Part shown: positions 9,892 through 18,199 of the stretch, piece after piece
Layout of the letters: the number at the start of each line of letters is the position of its first letter
Position numbering within the stretch: position 1 is the stretch's first letter
The notes under the pieces: model-generated
Databases searched by the model: none
The model's input: the letters and a program-made list of their open reading frames with translations, nothing else
Told to the model about the DNA's origin: nothing
Source of the DNA: Porticoccaceae bacterium
GTDB taxonomy: Bacteria > Pseudomonadota > Gammaproteobacteria > Pseudomonadales > Porticoccaceae
NCBI GenBank assembly: GCA_028822155.1
Contig: JAPKEJ010000005.1
Location: 1 to 64,000, forward strand
DNA length: 64,000 nt
Direction of reading: 5' to 3'
Translations under genes and position numbers: made by a program

Positions 9892-11784
9892 GTGGAGAAA
9901 TTTAGCTTGTCTAAACTGATTAAATGGTTGTTAACCGCGGGCCTAGCACTAGGCGTTATAGCCGGCGTGTTAGTTGTGATCCTAAATAGCCTAATTGACC
10001 CCAATGACTATAAATCCGATATTGAAAATGCGGCCCAACAAAACGGTATTAAATTGTCCATTGAGGGCAATCTGGCACTTAAGGTTTTCCCAAAGTTAGG
10101 TGTTGCAGTAACAAATATTAAGTTCTCAGACGGTCAGAATATCGCAGGCCACATACCCGAACTGGACATTACCGTGGGGTGGTTGGCTTTAATAGGTGGG
10201 AATCTTAGCGCTACAAATCTACCTATTGATTCGATCAGCCTTGCAAAAGCAACTTTGCAATATTCCTCCGCCACTCCCGTGCCGCTTCAACTCGAGCAGA
10301 TCGAACTCAATATTAATGATCTTACGCTTAATGGTAATGATTTCGATATTAATCTATCAGCTCAAATACTGAAGGGTTTACCTCTGTCATTTAGTTCAAC
10401 CGCTCAAGTCAATATTCAGGATGAAAAGGTTAGTCGAGTCGCGGCCCATAATTTCACTTTTGTCGTCGATGAAATTACTCTAAAAGGCAGTATTGACGGT
10501 GATCTTACTAGCCAAGAAATTAAAGGCTCCATCACCAGCTCTTCAATTAACCTGAAAAAACAGATCGCTACTATTCAAAGGCACCTGCCCATTTTTGCGC
10601 TACCTTTAATGGCCGGCGACAAGGCCATGAGTAGTGTTAGTTTTAAGAGCGAATTTAATATTAATCCTTGGGGCTATTCCCATTATCTACATGAGTTAGT
10701 GCTCGATGGACAAACGTTTGATATCGACGTGAGTGCCGATCAGAGTACTAACAAGATGGCTATCTCCCTAAAAGGGAATAGCTTTAAATTAGCTGACTAC
10801 CTGCCGCCGCCCGCCCAAAGCACTAGCGACAGAACCCAAGCGCCCGCCGCAATTTTTGCTCCTCTGGCAGTGCCATTTATGCTGTGGCGTGGCCAGAGCA
10901 ATATAGAACTGGCGATAAATAATATCCAGCTCGAATCATTCGCGGTGAATAACTTCTATAGCAACGCATCCGGTTATCGTAACCAGCTAAGACTCACTTC
11001 TTTAACTGCCGATCTATTTGGTGGCCACATTAATGCCGTGGCAAGTATTGATATAAGTGGCGCCACTCCTAGCTTCAGGCTAGTACCCTCAGTTTATGAT
11101 ATTGATTTAACTCAGGCTTTGCAGGCACTATCAAACTCCCAAGACTTCACCGGCTATTTCAACATGGACGCCACCATTGAAGGGTCAGGCACTAATATTT
11201 ATGAGATTCAAAAATCTCTGGTAGGTAATGGTCAATTCAAAGTGGTCACGCCATCCTATCGAGGGGTAAATATCGAGGAAACTATCTGCCAGGCCACTGC
11301 CATGTTTGGCAGCCGAGGAGATTCAGCTCAACAATGGCCTGAAGGAACGCAGCTAAATGATATTACCGGCAACCTAGGGTTTACTAATGGAAAAATGCTG
11401 CTAACTAATATGACGACCGGCACTGGCAATTTAAAACTTAGTGGCCAAAGTCAGGTACAGCTGGTGGAGCAAAGCTATATTTTGAACGCAAAGGCTGTCC
11501 TGGCAGGCGCGACTAGCAGTAATAGCGGATGTACGGTTAATAAGCGGTTACAAAATCAAGTCATTCCATTTGTCTGTAAAGGCAGCTTCGGGGCTAACAA
11601 TAGCTCAGGGCAATCTAGCTGTGCTCCCGATCAGAAAGTAATTCGTGGCTTATTGAAAAATAGCCTACTACAGCAACTTGGCGAAAAATATCTAACAACC
11701 CCTAACACTGAGGCGCCCCTCAATGGTGACTCTATTCAAGACGCTTTAAAAGGCTTTTTAAAGAAAAAACTAGGCGATTCATGA
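9892..11784 (+). CDS. AsmA family protein (inner-membrane anchored, phospholipid-transport type)
   Basis: A 630-residue AsmA-like protein. A short N-terminus precedes one membrane segment (about residues 12-34, LLTAGLALGVIAGVLVVIL) and the diagnostic DPNDYKSDIENA motif at 37-48, followed by a long periplasmic region of beta-rich repeats and the C-terminal AsmA domain with the GTGNLKLSGQSQVQL pattern near residue 515. AsmA-like proteins are proposed to bridge the periplasm and move phospholipids or affect outer-membrane assembly. The start is GTG at 9892; a SLSKLIKW basic stretch precedes the membrane helix. The last four bases overlap mutY as ATGA, so the two are translationally coupled, an arrangement seen in other gammaproteobacteria. 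Confidence 0.9.
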   Translation: MEKFSLSKLIKWLLTAGLALGVIAGVLVVILNSLIDPNDYKSDIENAAQQNGIKLSIEGNLALKVFPKLGVAVTNIKFSDGQNIAGHIPELDITVGWLALIGGNLSATNLPIDSISLAKATLQYSSATPVPLQLEQIELNINDLTLNGNDFDINLSAQILKGLPLSFSSTAQVNIQDEKVSRVAAHNFTFVVDEITLKGSIDGDLTSQEIKGSITSSSINLKKQIATIQRHLPIFALPLMAGDKAMSSVSFKSEFNINPWGYSHYLHELVLDGQTFDIDVSADQSTNKMAISLKGNSFKLADYLPPPAQSTSDRTQAPAAIFAPLAVPFMLWRGQSNIELAINNIQLESFAVNNFYSNASGYRNQLRLTSLTADLFGGHINAVASIDISGATPSFRLVPSVYDIDLTQALQALSNSQDFTGYFNMDATIEGSGTNIYEIQKSLVGNGQFKVVTPSYRGVNIEETICQATAMFGSRGDSAQQWPEGTQLNDITGNLGFTNGKMLLTNMTTGTGNLKLSGQSQVQLVEQSYILNAKAVLAGATSSNSGCTVNKRLQNQVIPFVCKGSFGANNSSGQSSCAPDQKVIRGLLKNSLLQQLGEKYLTTPNTEAPLNGDSIQDALKGFLKKKLGDS

Positions 11785-12836
11785 AGCCTGCTGAGTTTCA
11801 GAAGGCGGTTCTTCATTGGTTCGACCAACATGGCCGCACCAGCCTACCCTGGCAACAGAACACCTCCGCGTACAGAGTTTGGGTGTCTGAAATTATGCTG
11901 CAGCAAACTCAAGTAAGTACGGTCATTCCTTATTATTTACGGTTTATGAAAAGCTTCCCCAGTGTTGAAGACCTTGCAAACGCGCCGCTAGACGAAATAC
12001 TGCATCATTGGACTGGACTAGGCTATTACGCCCGCGCCCGCAATCTACACAAAACCGCTCAGCAGGTTAGTAAGGAGCTGAATGGTAAATTTCCAAGCAC
12101 CGTTGAACAGCTATGTGAGCTACCCGGGATCGGCCGCTCTACCGCTGGTGCAATTAGTGCTATCGCGTTCCATCAACAAGCCGCCATACTAGATGGCAAT
12201 GTAAAACGGGTGCTGGCGCGCTTTGGCGCCATTAGCGGTTGGCCAGGCAAAGCGGACGTTGTAGATGCCCTCTGGACCCTTGCTCAAAGGAATACTCCAT
12301 ACCAGCGGATTGCCGATTACACACAGGCAATGATGGATCTTGGTGCTACGCTCTGCACAAGATCATCGCCTAATTGCCCAGCCTGCCCACTTGCTAAAAA
12401 ATGTATTGCCTATAAGCAAGGTAATCCCCAAGACTATCCGGGCAAAAAGCCTAAGAAGGCCATTCCGATTAGAAATACATGCTTTCTCATGATTAGCAAT
12501 AATAAAGGCGAGCTGTTACTACAACAAAATCCACCAACTGGCCTTTGGGGTGGACTCTGGATATTTCCCCAGTGTGATACGACAGACTGTATTAATCAGG
12601 CATTAAAGGCGCTTGGCGTTAATGCCCAAGACTACAGAGTACTAAATGCAAAACGTCATACTTTTAGCCACTTTCATCTTGATTATCAACCCATTGCGGT
12701 AAATGTGGGCGCCACAGAGATTTTCAAAGATAGAGTCAGCGAGAAAGGCAATCAGGTCTGGTATAACCCGCAAAAGCCTATATCATTAGGCATGCCTGCA
12801 CCTATTAAAGCTCTGTTCGATGGCCTTAATTCGTAG
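11781..12836 (+). CDS. mutY: Adenine DNA glycosylase
   Basis: Removes adenine mispaired with 8-oxoguanine, part of the GO repair system. The 351-residue protein keeps the catalytic Glu37 (SEIMLQQTQV), the helix-hairpin-helix GIGRSTAGAI near 116-125, catalytic Asp138 in LDGNVKRV, and the four cysteines of the [4Fe-4S] cluster at 192, 199, 202 and 208, spacing identical to E. coli MutY. The C-terminal third is the Nudix-like domain that reads 8-oxoG (NPPTGLWGGLWIFP segment). It overlaps the AsmA-like gene by ATGA and is followed 29 bases later by yggX, the classical mutY-yggX pair. Confidence 0.98.
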   Translation: MKPAEFQKAVLHWFDQHGRTSLPWQQNTSAYRVWVSEIMLQQTQVSTVIPYYLRFMKSFPSVEDLANAPLDEILHHWTGLGYYARARNLHKTAQQVSKELNGKFPSTVEQLCELPGIGRSTAGAISAIAFHQQAAILDGNVKRVLARFGAISGWPGKADVVDALWTLAQRNTPYQRIADYTQAMMDLGATLCTRSSPNCPACPLAKKCIAYKQGNPQDYPGKKPKKAIPIRNTCFLMISNNKGELLLQQNPPTGLWGGLWIFPQCDTTDCINQALKALGVNAQDYRVLNAKRHTFSHFHLDYQPIAVNVGATEIFKDRVSEKGNQVWYNPQKPISLGMPAPIKALFDGLNS

Positions 12837-12865
12837 GTATACAAAGATTATTAATCGAGGTTGCT

Positions 12866-13138
12866 ATGGCGCGTAAAGTTTTATGTCGCAAACTTAAAAA
12901 AGAACTCCCCGGGTTAGACATGCCCCCATTTCCTGGCCCTAAAGGTGAAGAGATATTTAGTTCTATTTCCAAAGATGCTTGGGGTGAGTGGATGACTCAC
13001 CAGACAACCCTGATCAATGAATTACGCCTTAATATGATGGACGTATCAGCACGAAACTACCTATCAGAACAACGAGAAAAGTTCTTTAATGGCGAAGAAG
13101 TGGATCAAGCCGAAGGATACGTCCCACCGACCGAATAA
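12866..13138 (+). CDS. yggX: Iron-sulfur/Fe(II)-trafficking protein YggX
   Basis: A 90-residue cytosolic protein of the YggX family, linked to protection of Fe-S clusters from oxidation. The family features are visible: the N-terminal cysteine (VLCRKLKKE, Cys7), PPFPGPKGEEIF, the ISKDAWGEW helix and the LINELRLNMMD segment near residues 49-59. It follows mutY, itself an Fe-S enzyme, as in E. coli, and the two are probably co-transcribed. Its stop codon lies five bases before the -35 element of the tRNA promoter. Confidence 0.95.
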   Translation: MARKVLCRKLKKELPGLDMPPFPGPKGEEIFSSISKDAWGEWMTHQTTLINELRLNMMDVSARNYLSEQREKFFNGEEVDQAEGYVPPTE

Positions 13139-13142
13139 TTCC

Positions 13143-13171
13143 TTGACGAACAGCAGATCAAACGCTTTAAT
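13143..13171 (+). promoter_or_regulatory. Sigma-70 promoter of the tRNA-Phe gene, stable-RNA type
   Basis: TTGACG at 13143-13148 and TTTAAT at 13166-13171 are separated by exactly 17 bases. The -10 is followed by a GC-rich discriminator (ACGCGCC), the sequence class associated with stringent (ppGpp/DksA) control of stable RNA genes. Transcription would start near 13178, about 30 bases before the mature tRNA 5' end. The position immediately after yggX makes the tRNA independent of the mutY operon. Confidence 0.7.
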
Positions 13172-13207
13172 ACGCGCCTCTCGCGCAAGCGTCAGAAGTG
13201 TTGTAAT

Positions 13208-13283
13208 GCCCAGATAGCTCAGTTGGTAGAGCAAAGGATTGAAAATCCTTGTGTCCCTGGTTCGATTCCAGGTCTGGGCACCA
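13208..13283 (+). tRNA. tRNA-Phe (anticodon GAA)
   Basis: A complete 76-base cloverleaf with encoded CCA. The acceptor stem GCCCAGA pairs with TCTGGGC, the D-arm has AGTTGGTAGAG, the anticodon GAA is at 13241-13243 within a GGATTGAAAATCC stem-loop, and the T-arm is the usual GGTTCGATTCC. It is nearly the same as E. coli tRNA-Phe. A strong promoter lies upstream and an intrinsic terminator immediately downstream, so it is a monocistronic unit. No tmRNA, integrase or attachment-site repeat is seen at its 3' end. Confidence 0.98.
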
Positions 13284-13288
13284 TATAT

Positions 13289-13319
13289 AAAAAAGCCTCA
13301 GCTAATGCTGGGGCTTTTT
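13289..13319 (+). terminator. Rho-independent terminator after tRNA-Phe
   Basis: A hairpin with AAGCCTCAGC and GCTGGGGCTT arms around a TAAT loop (one G-T wobble) is followed by a T tract and preceded by an A tract, so it could stop transcription from both sides. It lies six bases after the tRNA CCA. The remaining 142 bases up to the next gene show nothing recognisable. Confidence 0.9.
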
Positions 13320-13461
13320 GCTTTGTGGCGTTTTCCAATGGTGGCGAAGAAGAAAATTCTTAGGACTAATTTAAGTGTTCGCCATACCTGAGCAATAAGT
13401 GGGCTAGGGGCATGTGATCGACCCAGAGGATGGCACAAAAGGATTGAATCGAGAAATAGAC

Positions 13462-15231
13462 TTAATGGCTAATCGGTAGATTGAGTTCGCCCATAAAAAC
13501 GGTTCCATAAACCTTGATGTCTTTAATCTCTTTCGGTTCGACCCGCATCGGATTTTTATCCAAAATAACAAAATTAGCTTGTTTACCGACCTCAATAGAG
13601 CCAATTTCGTGTTCTAGATTTATTGTCCTTGCAGCGTTAATGGTGACTGCTTTTAGGGCGGTGTACACGTCTATTTTTTGATCAGCCGAATAGGCTATAC
13701 CTTCTGAACCGATACGATTAACAGCAGTCCAGACCAAGGTAAGAGGCTCAATGGGCGCCATAGAAAAGTCTGAATGAAAAGAGACCGGTACGTTTCGGTC
13801 TGTCAGTGATTTTATGCGCACCAGATTATGCGCTCGCTCCTCACCCAAACCAAATTCGGCGTATTTATCGGCCAGCGCCCATAGATAAAAAGGGTTAACC
13901 GATGCTTCAATACCTAGATTGGCAATTTGTGCTGCCTGCTGGTCGTCAAAATAACCCATGTGATGCAAGGTGAGGCGGTGGTCTTGACGGGGATCGCTTT
14001 GCTGCAAGGCGGCCACTGTATCTATCACCTGCTGAATACCTTTGTCACCGTTAGCATGAATATGCAACTTATAGTCACTACGCCAGTAATCTGTAATCTG
14101 TTGGGTTAGATCCTTAAGTGGGGTCATCCACTCACCATGATGGCCATCTAGGTAACCGTCTTTCATTTGCATTAATTGTGAGTAAATGGCGCCGTCAGCA
14201 AATAGCTTAACTTGCTTAGGAAGAAATTGAAGATTGTTAGTGTTGTATTTTGACGGCAGCGTATCTAGCAAGTCCATAGCTTTTCTATTGTCGCCAAAGC
14301 TGCGATAGAGTTTGGTGCCGCTGGCAATAAGGTAAACATTAAACGGTGGCTGTTGGGCCATATAATGGTTTAAAAGTCCCAATTCTGCATTAAAGTCCGT
14401 CCCAGAGCCCGGTTCAGCAATGGTAGTGATGCCATTCTTTTGGATGAGTTGCGACATTAGATCAAGCCCCAGCATATATTTTTGCGCGCCAGCTAAAAAG
14501 GGGACGACTTTCGGCGCGATATTCATCCAACCACTTTCAAAGAAGTGGCCTTTGTCCCAATTAACCTGAGGATTGTCTTTAAACTCTTGTGCGTTAAGAC
14601 CTATGAGCTCTATGGCCCTGTCATTAAAGAAAATCTCATGAAACGACCGATGGATAATCGCCACTGGCTGGTCGGGGGCTAAGCGATTTAGAAGCTCGCG
14701 ACTGAGGTCACCGTGCCACAGTTGATGATAACCCCAAATCATAAATAGACTGTTGCTATCTGCATTTTCGCTGGCTCCGTTGCGATTAATACTCTCTTCT
14801 AGACGCTTCTTGTAGCCCGCGGGATCTCTGACCCCTTTTTTGGTGACGTTGGGAAACACCCAGTCGTAGGGAGCTATAATCTCATTAGGCAGGACTAGCG
14901 CTGCAATAGATGGATGTACGTGAGGTTCGATAAAACCAGGCATTAGGGTTTTACCTTTTAGGTCGAATTTACTGGCTTTAGCAAAGCGTTGCATAGCGTC
15001 AGCAAGGGTGCCAATAAAAACAATTTTGCCATCTAGCTCAGCCACGGCTTGTGCTTGGCTGAGGGATTCGCCGGCCATGGTGACCACATCACCGCCGTGA
15101 TAAATAACGCCTACTGTATTTTCAGCGCTGGTGGTCGTTAATTGTTCCTGACTATCGCAACCGACCAACCCTAAGACAACGCAGAATACAAACAAAAATA
15201 GTGACTTACACCTTAGACCCACACTCTTCAT
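13462..15231 (-). CDS. Lipoprotein amidohydrolase (YtcJ-like, amidohydrolase family 3)
   Basis: A 589-residue metal-dependent hydrolase exported as a lipoprotein. The signal peptide has a hydrophobic core at 9-22 and the lipobox LVGC with Cys25. The HVH metal-binding motif is at His104/His106 in LMPGFIEPHVHP, the YtcJ-type KLFADGAIYS segment follows in the middle, and the C-terminal VEVGKQANFVILDKNP composite-domain motif closes the family. Related enzymes hydrolyse N-acyl or cyclic amide substrates; the substrate here is unknown. Unlike cytosolic relatives it would act in the periplasm or on the outer membrane. The permease gene upstream on the same strand is 35 bases away, so the two may share a transcript. 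Confidence 0.85.
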   Translation of the reverse strand: MKSVGLRCKSLFLFVFCVVLGLVGCDSQEQLTTTSAENTVGVIYHGGDVVTMAGESLSQAQAVAELDGKIVFIGTLADAMQRFAKASKFDLKGKTLMPGFIEPHVHPSIAALVLPNEIIAPYDWVFPNVTKKGVRDPAGYKKRLEESINRNGASENADSNSLFMIWGYHQLWHGDLSRELLNRLAPDQPVAIIHRSFHEIFFNDRAIELIGLNAQEFKDNPQVNWDKGHFFESGWMNIAPKVVPFLAGAQKYMLGLDLMSQLIQKNGITTIAEPGSGTDFNAELGLLNHYMAQQPPFNVYLIASGTKLYRSFGDNRKAMDLLDTLPSKYNTNNLQFLPKQVKLFADGAIYSQLMQMKDGYLDGHHGEWMTPLKDLTQQITDYWRSDYKLHIHANGDKGIQQVIDTVAALQQSDPRQDHRLTLHHMGYFDDQQAAQIANLGIEASVNPFYLWALADKYAEFGLGEERAHNLVRIKSLTDRNVPVSFHSDFSMAPIEPLTLVWTAVNRIGSEGIAYSADQKIDVYTALKAVTINAARTINLEHEIGSIEVGKQANFVILDKNPMRVEPKEIKDIKVYGTVFMGELNLPISH

Positions 15232-15266
15232 AAACTCACTCTCTTAGTGTTTCTTATGTTTTTTAA

Positions 15267-16340
15267 TCAGACATCAGACTCTGATGTTGATTGGACCTCT
15301 ACACTTGGGTCTGCGTCTATGCGTTTACCTGCGCCCAGCATGACGCCTATCCAACGAGTCTCGGTTTGATTTTCTAAGGCGATTTTTAACATGATCGTGA
15401 GCGGAATCGACAGCAACATACCGACAGGGCCCAGCACCCAACCCCAAAGTACCAATGAAACAAACACCACCAAAGGCGAGAGATTAAGGCCTCGACCCAT
15501 CCAGCGCGGTTCAACCACATTACCCATAATAAGGTTCACCGCTACAAAGCCTAGTAATGTTAGTCCTGCCTCAAATAGACCCAGCTGAACTAGGGCGAGT
15601 AACACAGCTGGAACTGCCGCGATAAAAGATCCAACTGTGGGTATAAAGTTAAGTAAAAAGGCAATAAGGCCCCATAACACGGCGTAGTCGACACCCAGCA
15701 TGCTTAACCACACAAAGATAATTAAACCTGTTAAAAAGCTAATAGCAGCTTTGATCGCTAAGTAGCTGTGAACGCTGTCAGAAAATGTTCTCAGCCATTC
15801 ATGCGAGTCAATGCTGCCTCTGGCACTGCGAAGTTTCTCGCCAAAACTCACATTTTCAGCAAGGATAAAGATCACTGTTAGCAGGATCATAAGGGTGTTC
15901 GTCATGACATTACCAAAAGATGCCAGTGTGCTACCGACTAGACCCATTACCGCACCAGGATCGAAGCTGCTGCCCCACTGTTCAGCGCCAATGGTGATGC
16001 CACGGGCACTCAGCCATTGCTGAACATTCTCACTCATAATCGACAGTTTATCGGCATATACAGGGCTATCTTGGCGAAAGTTATCAACAGATGAGCCAAT
16101 CACTGCGGCTAAAATAAGGCCCACCGCTAAGACTAAACTAATAACCAAGAAAATCGCGATGCCTGAGGGGATACGAAAACTTTTCAGCCAACCTAAAACG
16201 GGTGACACAATCATGGCAATGAACACCGCCAACAAGAACGGCACCAAAAGGGGACCTGCCATCTTCAGCCCCGACACTACTATGACAAAGGCGGCGGCAA
16301 CCACCAAAAATCGGGAGAATGGGGGCGTCTTTTCATTCAT
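15267..16340 (-). CDS. AI-2E family transporter (PerM/UPF0118)
   Basis: A 357-residue inner-membrane protein with about eight hydrophobic segments, two close to the N-terminus (ending near residue 50) and a cluster in the second half. The conserved C-terminal region WGWVLGPVGMLLSIPLTIMLKIALEN and the central LIAFLLNFIPTVGSFIAAVPA segment are hallmarks of the family. Members include quorum-signal exporters and Na+/H+ antiporters; this one cannot be assigned a substrate. GGAG seven bases before ATG supports the start. It probably heads a two-gene unit with the lipoprotein amidohydrolase. Confidence 0.88.
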   Translation of the reverse strand: MNEKTPPFSRFLVVAAAFVIVVSGLKMAGPLLVPFLLAVFIAMIVSPVLGWLKSFRIPSGIAIFLVISLVLAVGLILAAVIGSSVDNFRQDSPVYADKLSIMSENVQQWLSARGITIGAEQWGSSFDPGAVMGLVGSTLASFGNVMTNTLMILLTVIFILAENVSFGEKLRSARGSIDSHEWLRTFSDSVHSYLAIKAAISFLTGLIIFVWLSMLGVDYAVLWGLIAFLLNFIPTVGSFIAAVPAVLLALVQLGLFEAGLTLLGFVAVNLIMGNVVEPRWMGRGLNLSPLVVFVSLVLWGWVLGPVGMLLSIPLTIMLKIALENQTETRWIGVMLGAGKRIDADPSVEVQSTSESDV

Positions 16341-16604
16341 CAGGCAACTCCAGCTAATAAAAATTATTTTTTAAGGGTTACAACCAATATTCACTTGCGA
16401 CTATAACATTACCACCCAGTCGCGTTGAACAGTCACAACGTCCTTTAGCGTGCGCTGTTACATCGCATTTTAGTGATAAATGAATGTAATTGATATCCAG
16501 CATCAACATCGAGTTAGGCAGTACATCAAGTGGCAATTTTTCTAATGGTGGTTGGTATACAGTAATCTAGGTTTTGACTATACTGCCGGCTTCCGTCGCG
16601 AACG
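16341..16604. other. Gene-free stretch upstream of the FMN riboswitch
   Basis: About 260 bases between the divergent AI-2E permease gene and the riboswitch. I see no open frame with a ribosome site and no tRNA-like fold. TATACT at 16579-16584, 20-30 bases before the riboswitch P1 stem, is a plausible -10 element for the ribH transcript; no good -35 hexamer lies at the right distance. Confidence 0.4.
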
Positions 16605-16756
16605 GATGTTCTCAGGGCGGGGTGAAAGTCCCCACCGGCGGTAATCCTAGTACTTTAGGTAGCCCGTGGGCGCTTCAGGTACTCTTTATACTTGAAGGAC
16701 AAGCAGATTTGGTGCGATTCCAAAGCCGACAGTTACAGTCTGGTTATGAGAATGAG
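16605..16756 (+). promoter_or_regulatory. FMN riboswitch (RFN element)
   Basis: The conserved FMN-aptamer core is plain: AGGGCGGGGTGAAAGTCCCC, then ACCGGCGGTAAT, AGCCCGTGGGCGC, a variable hairpin, GCAGATTTGGTGCGATTCC, AAGCCGACAGTTACAGTC and a closing ATGAGAA. P1 forms from TTCTCA (16609-16614) and TGAGAA (16747-16752). It lies 145 bases upstream of a lumazine synthase gene, so FMN should repress that gene. The 145-base expression platform contains a CGAGTATCTACTCG hairpin at about 16770-16784 but no clear T tract, so control may be at translation rather than termination. Confidence 0.95.
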
Positions 16757-16901
16757 GTATAGACTTTAGTCGAGTATCTACTCGGGCCTATAAAGCACTT
16801 AGTCTTAGCTTTGGCTAGATAATGCGTGTCTTCCCTTGTTTGCCCTCAACCCAATTTATTGGTGGCCTAAGCCCCTAAATTAAAATTGATTTGAGCCTTT
16901 T

Positions 16902-17366
16902 ATGAATAAAACTAGTCAAGAAATAGTATCTCGTGGGCACATTGCCTTCGTTCAAGCAACCTGGCACAAAGACATCGTCGATCAACTCCGGGATTCCTTT
17001 AAACTGGAGTTTTCTGCACTAAGCGATAAGCAAATGTCGTTTTTCGAAGTACCTGGCGCCTACGAAATTCCTATTTTTGCAAAAGCCCTCGCTGAAACTG
17101 AAAAATACGCCGCTGTTGTAGCCGCCGGCCTGGTAGTCGACGGCGGAATTTATCGGCATGAATTTGTTGCATCCGCTGTAATTGATAACCTTATGCGAGT
17201 GCAGATGGATACGGCGATGCCCGTTTTTTCGGCAGTGTTAACACCTCAAAATTTTGATGCCGGTGAAGACCATACCGTCTTTTTTAAAGAACATTTTATT
17301 ATGAAAGGGCAAGAGGTAGCCCAAGCTTGCGCGAAGACCTTAGCTGCCCTTAGCAAGATTGGCTAA
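16902..17366 (+). CDS. ribH: 6,7-dimethyl-8-ribityllumazine synthase, type II (RibH2-like)
   Basis: Condenses 5-amino-6-ribitylamino-uracil with dihydroxybutanone phosphate, the step before riboflavin. The 154-residue sequence resembles the decameric type II enzymes of Brucella and rhizobia more than the usual 60-mer or pentameric RibH: FVQATWHKDIVDQ at the start, VPGAYEIPIFAKAL near 48-61, VVDGGIYRHEFVASAVI near 78-94 and the FFKEHFIMKGQEVA C-terminal helix. The usual ribH neighbours (ribD, ribE, ribBA, nusB) are absent. It is alone behind the FMN riboswitch, suggesting a second, flavin-responsive lumazine synthase. A weak GAG is the only ribosome-site candidate, consistent with translational control. 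Confidence 0.9.
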   Translation: MNKTSQEIVSRGHIAFVQATWHKDIVDQLRDSFKLEFSALSDKQMSFFEVPGAYEIPIFAKALAETEKYAAVVAAGLVVDGGIYRHEFVASAVIDNLMRVQMDTAMPVFSAVLTPQNFDAGEDHTVFFKEHFIMKGQEVAQACAKTLAALSKIG

Positions 17367-17412
17367 TCAAGCAGATTACATATGGCGCCTTAGGTACGGT
17401 GGCAATAGAGCA

Positions 17413-18156
17413 TCATGGGAAAAACAGTAGCTTTAGCGCCACCGCAACGGTCACTGCCGTTATGATGGGCTGAACTAGTCCAGATCCTCGCGTCATAACT
17501 AGATTAGACCCAAGTCTAGCGCCCATAATCTGCGCTAGCGCCATAGGCAAAACGAGCTCCCACAACACAAAACCGTTGATAATAAAGATGACCGCAGACG
17601 TGCCATTCATGGCTAAGATCATTAACTTAGTCTCGGCGGTTGCCTTGATTAAATTATGGCCAAGCAACTACAGAAATAAAAATGGCATTATTGAGCCCAT
17701 GCCTGGCCCAAAAAAACCTCCGTAGAAACCCATAGCAAGGGCCGCCGTGCACGCGAAGGCATTAAGTCCTAGTATGGGTGCGCTGTCTGTCTGTTTAACC
17801 TTCGGCGACATTAGAAAGTAAACTGCAATACCCAGTAACAAGAAGGGAATTAATCTGCTCAGTGTGGCTCCGTCCACGGATTGAACCGTTAAGGTACCCG
17901 CAATTGATCCTATGATCGCCACCATGAGAGGTTTTACCTCGAGGTGTCCTCTGCGAAAGAAATTCCATGTTGATGACAGGGTGCCAACTGTACTTTGAGC
18001 CTTGTTTGTTGCCAACGCAGTTAAGGGAGACAGGCCGACCCACAACAAAGCCGGTAGTGTTAGTATTCCACCAGACCCTGCAATTGATGGAATCAACCCA
18101 GCAAAGAACGCAACAGCGACCAGTATCGACTGGATTAATAAACTTAAATCTACCAA
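17413..18156 (-). pseudogene. TauE/SafE family permease interrupted by an in-frame amber codon
   Basis: The minus strand encodes one TauE/SafE (DUF81) permease in a single frame broken only by TAG at 17668-17670. The first 162 codons carry the N-terminal half (FFAGLIPSIAGSGGILTLPALL, ATNKAQSTVGT, then AMGFYGGFFGPGMGSIMPFL) and the 84 codons after the stop continue the family without loss (LLGHNLIKATAETKLMILAMN, MGARLGSNLVMTRG). The interruption lies at the start of the membrane helix after GPGMGS, so a truncated product would lack the C-terminal half. The family exports or imports sulfonates, sulfite or related anions. The start is TTG at 18156. Explanations: recent pseudogene, amber readthrough or a base-call error. 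Confidence 0.85.
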
Positions 18157-18165
18157 AAACTTTTT

Positions 18166-18181
18166 GTAAGTGAATACTTAC
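18166..18181. promoter_or_regulatory. Palindromic operator at the tauE start site
   Basis: GTAAGT and ACTTAC form perfect 6-base arms around GAAT. On the minus strand TATACT at 18188-18193 is a good -10 hexamer, which puts the palindrome at about +1 to +16 of the tauE transcript, a classic repressor position. The 12-mer TGTAAGTGAATA here recurs, inverted, in the palindrome at 18993-19008. The style resembles TetR-family operators; no TetR gene is in the window. Confidence 0.5.
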
Positions 18182-18199
18182 TAACATAGTATAATTAAT

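Noticed and set aside
13208..13461. Genomic island insertion at tRNA-Phe
   Set aside because: No integrase, no repeat of the tRNA 3' end and ordinary genes on both sides.
16766..16786. CGAGTATCTACTCG hairpin as the riboswitch terminator
   Set aside because: The two-base loop is tight and no T tract follows; could be part of the expression platform but not a supported terminator.
17413..17667. Separate 84-residue membrane protein gene after the tauE stop
   Set aside because: It is the in-frame continuation of the TauE/SafE permease past the amber codon and has no ribosome site of its own; treated as one interrupted gene.
17668..17670. Amber codon as pyrrolysine
   Set aside because: No pyl genes in the window, and TauE/SafE permeases are not known pyrrolysine proteins; mutation or base error is simpler.
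17795..18187. 130-residue minus-strand frame starting MLVSIHLQKVF
   Set aside because: Runs in another frame over the clearly coding tauE sequence, cysteine- and asparagine-rich with no family resemblance; a shadow.
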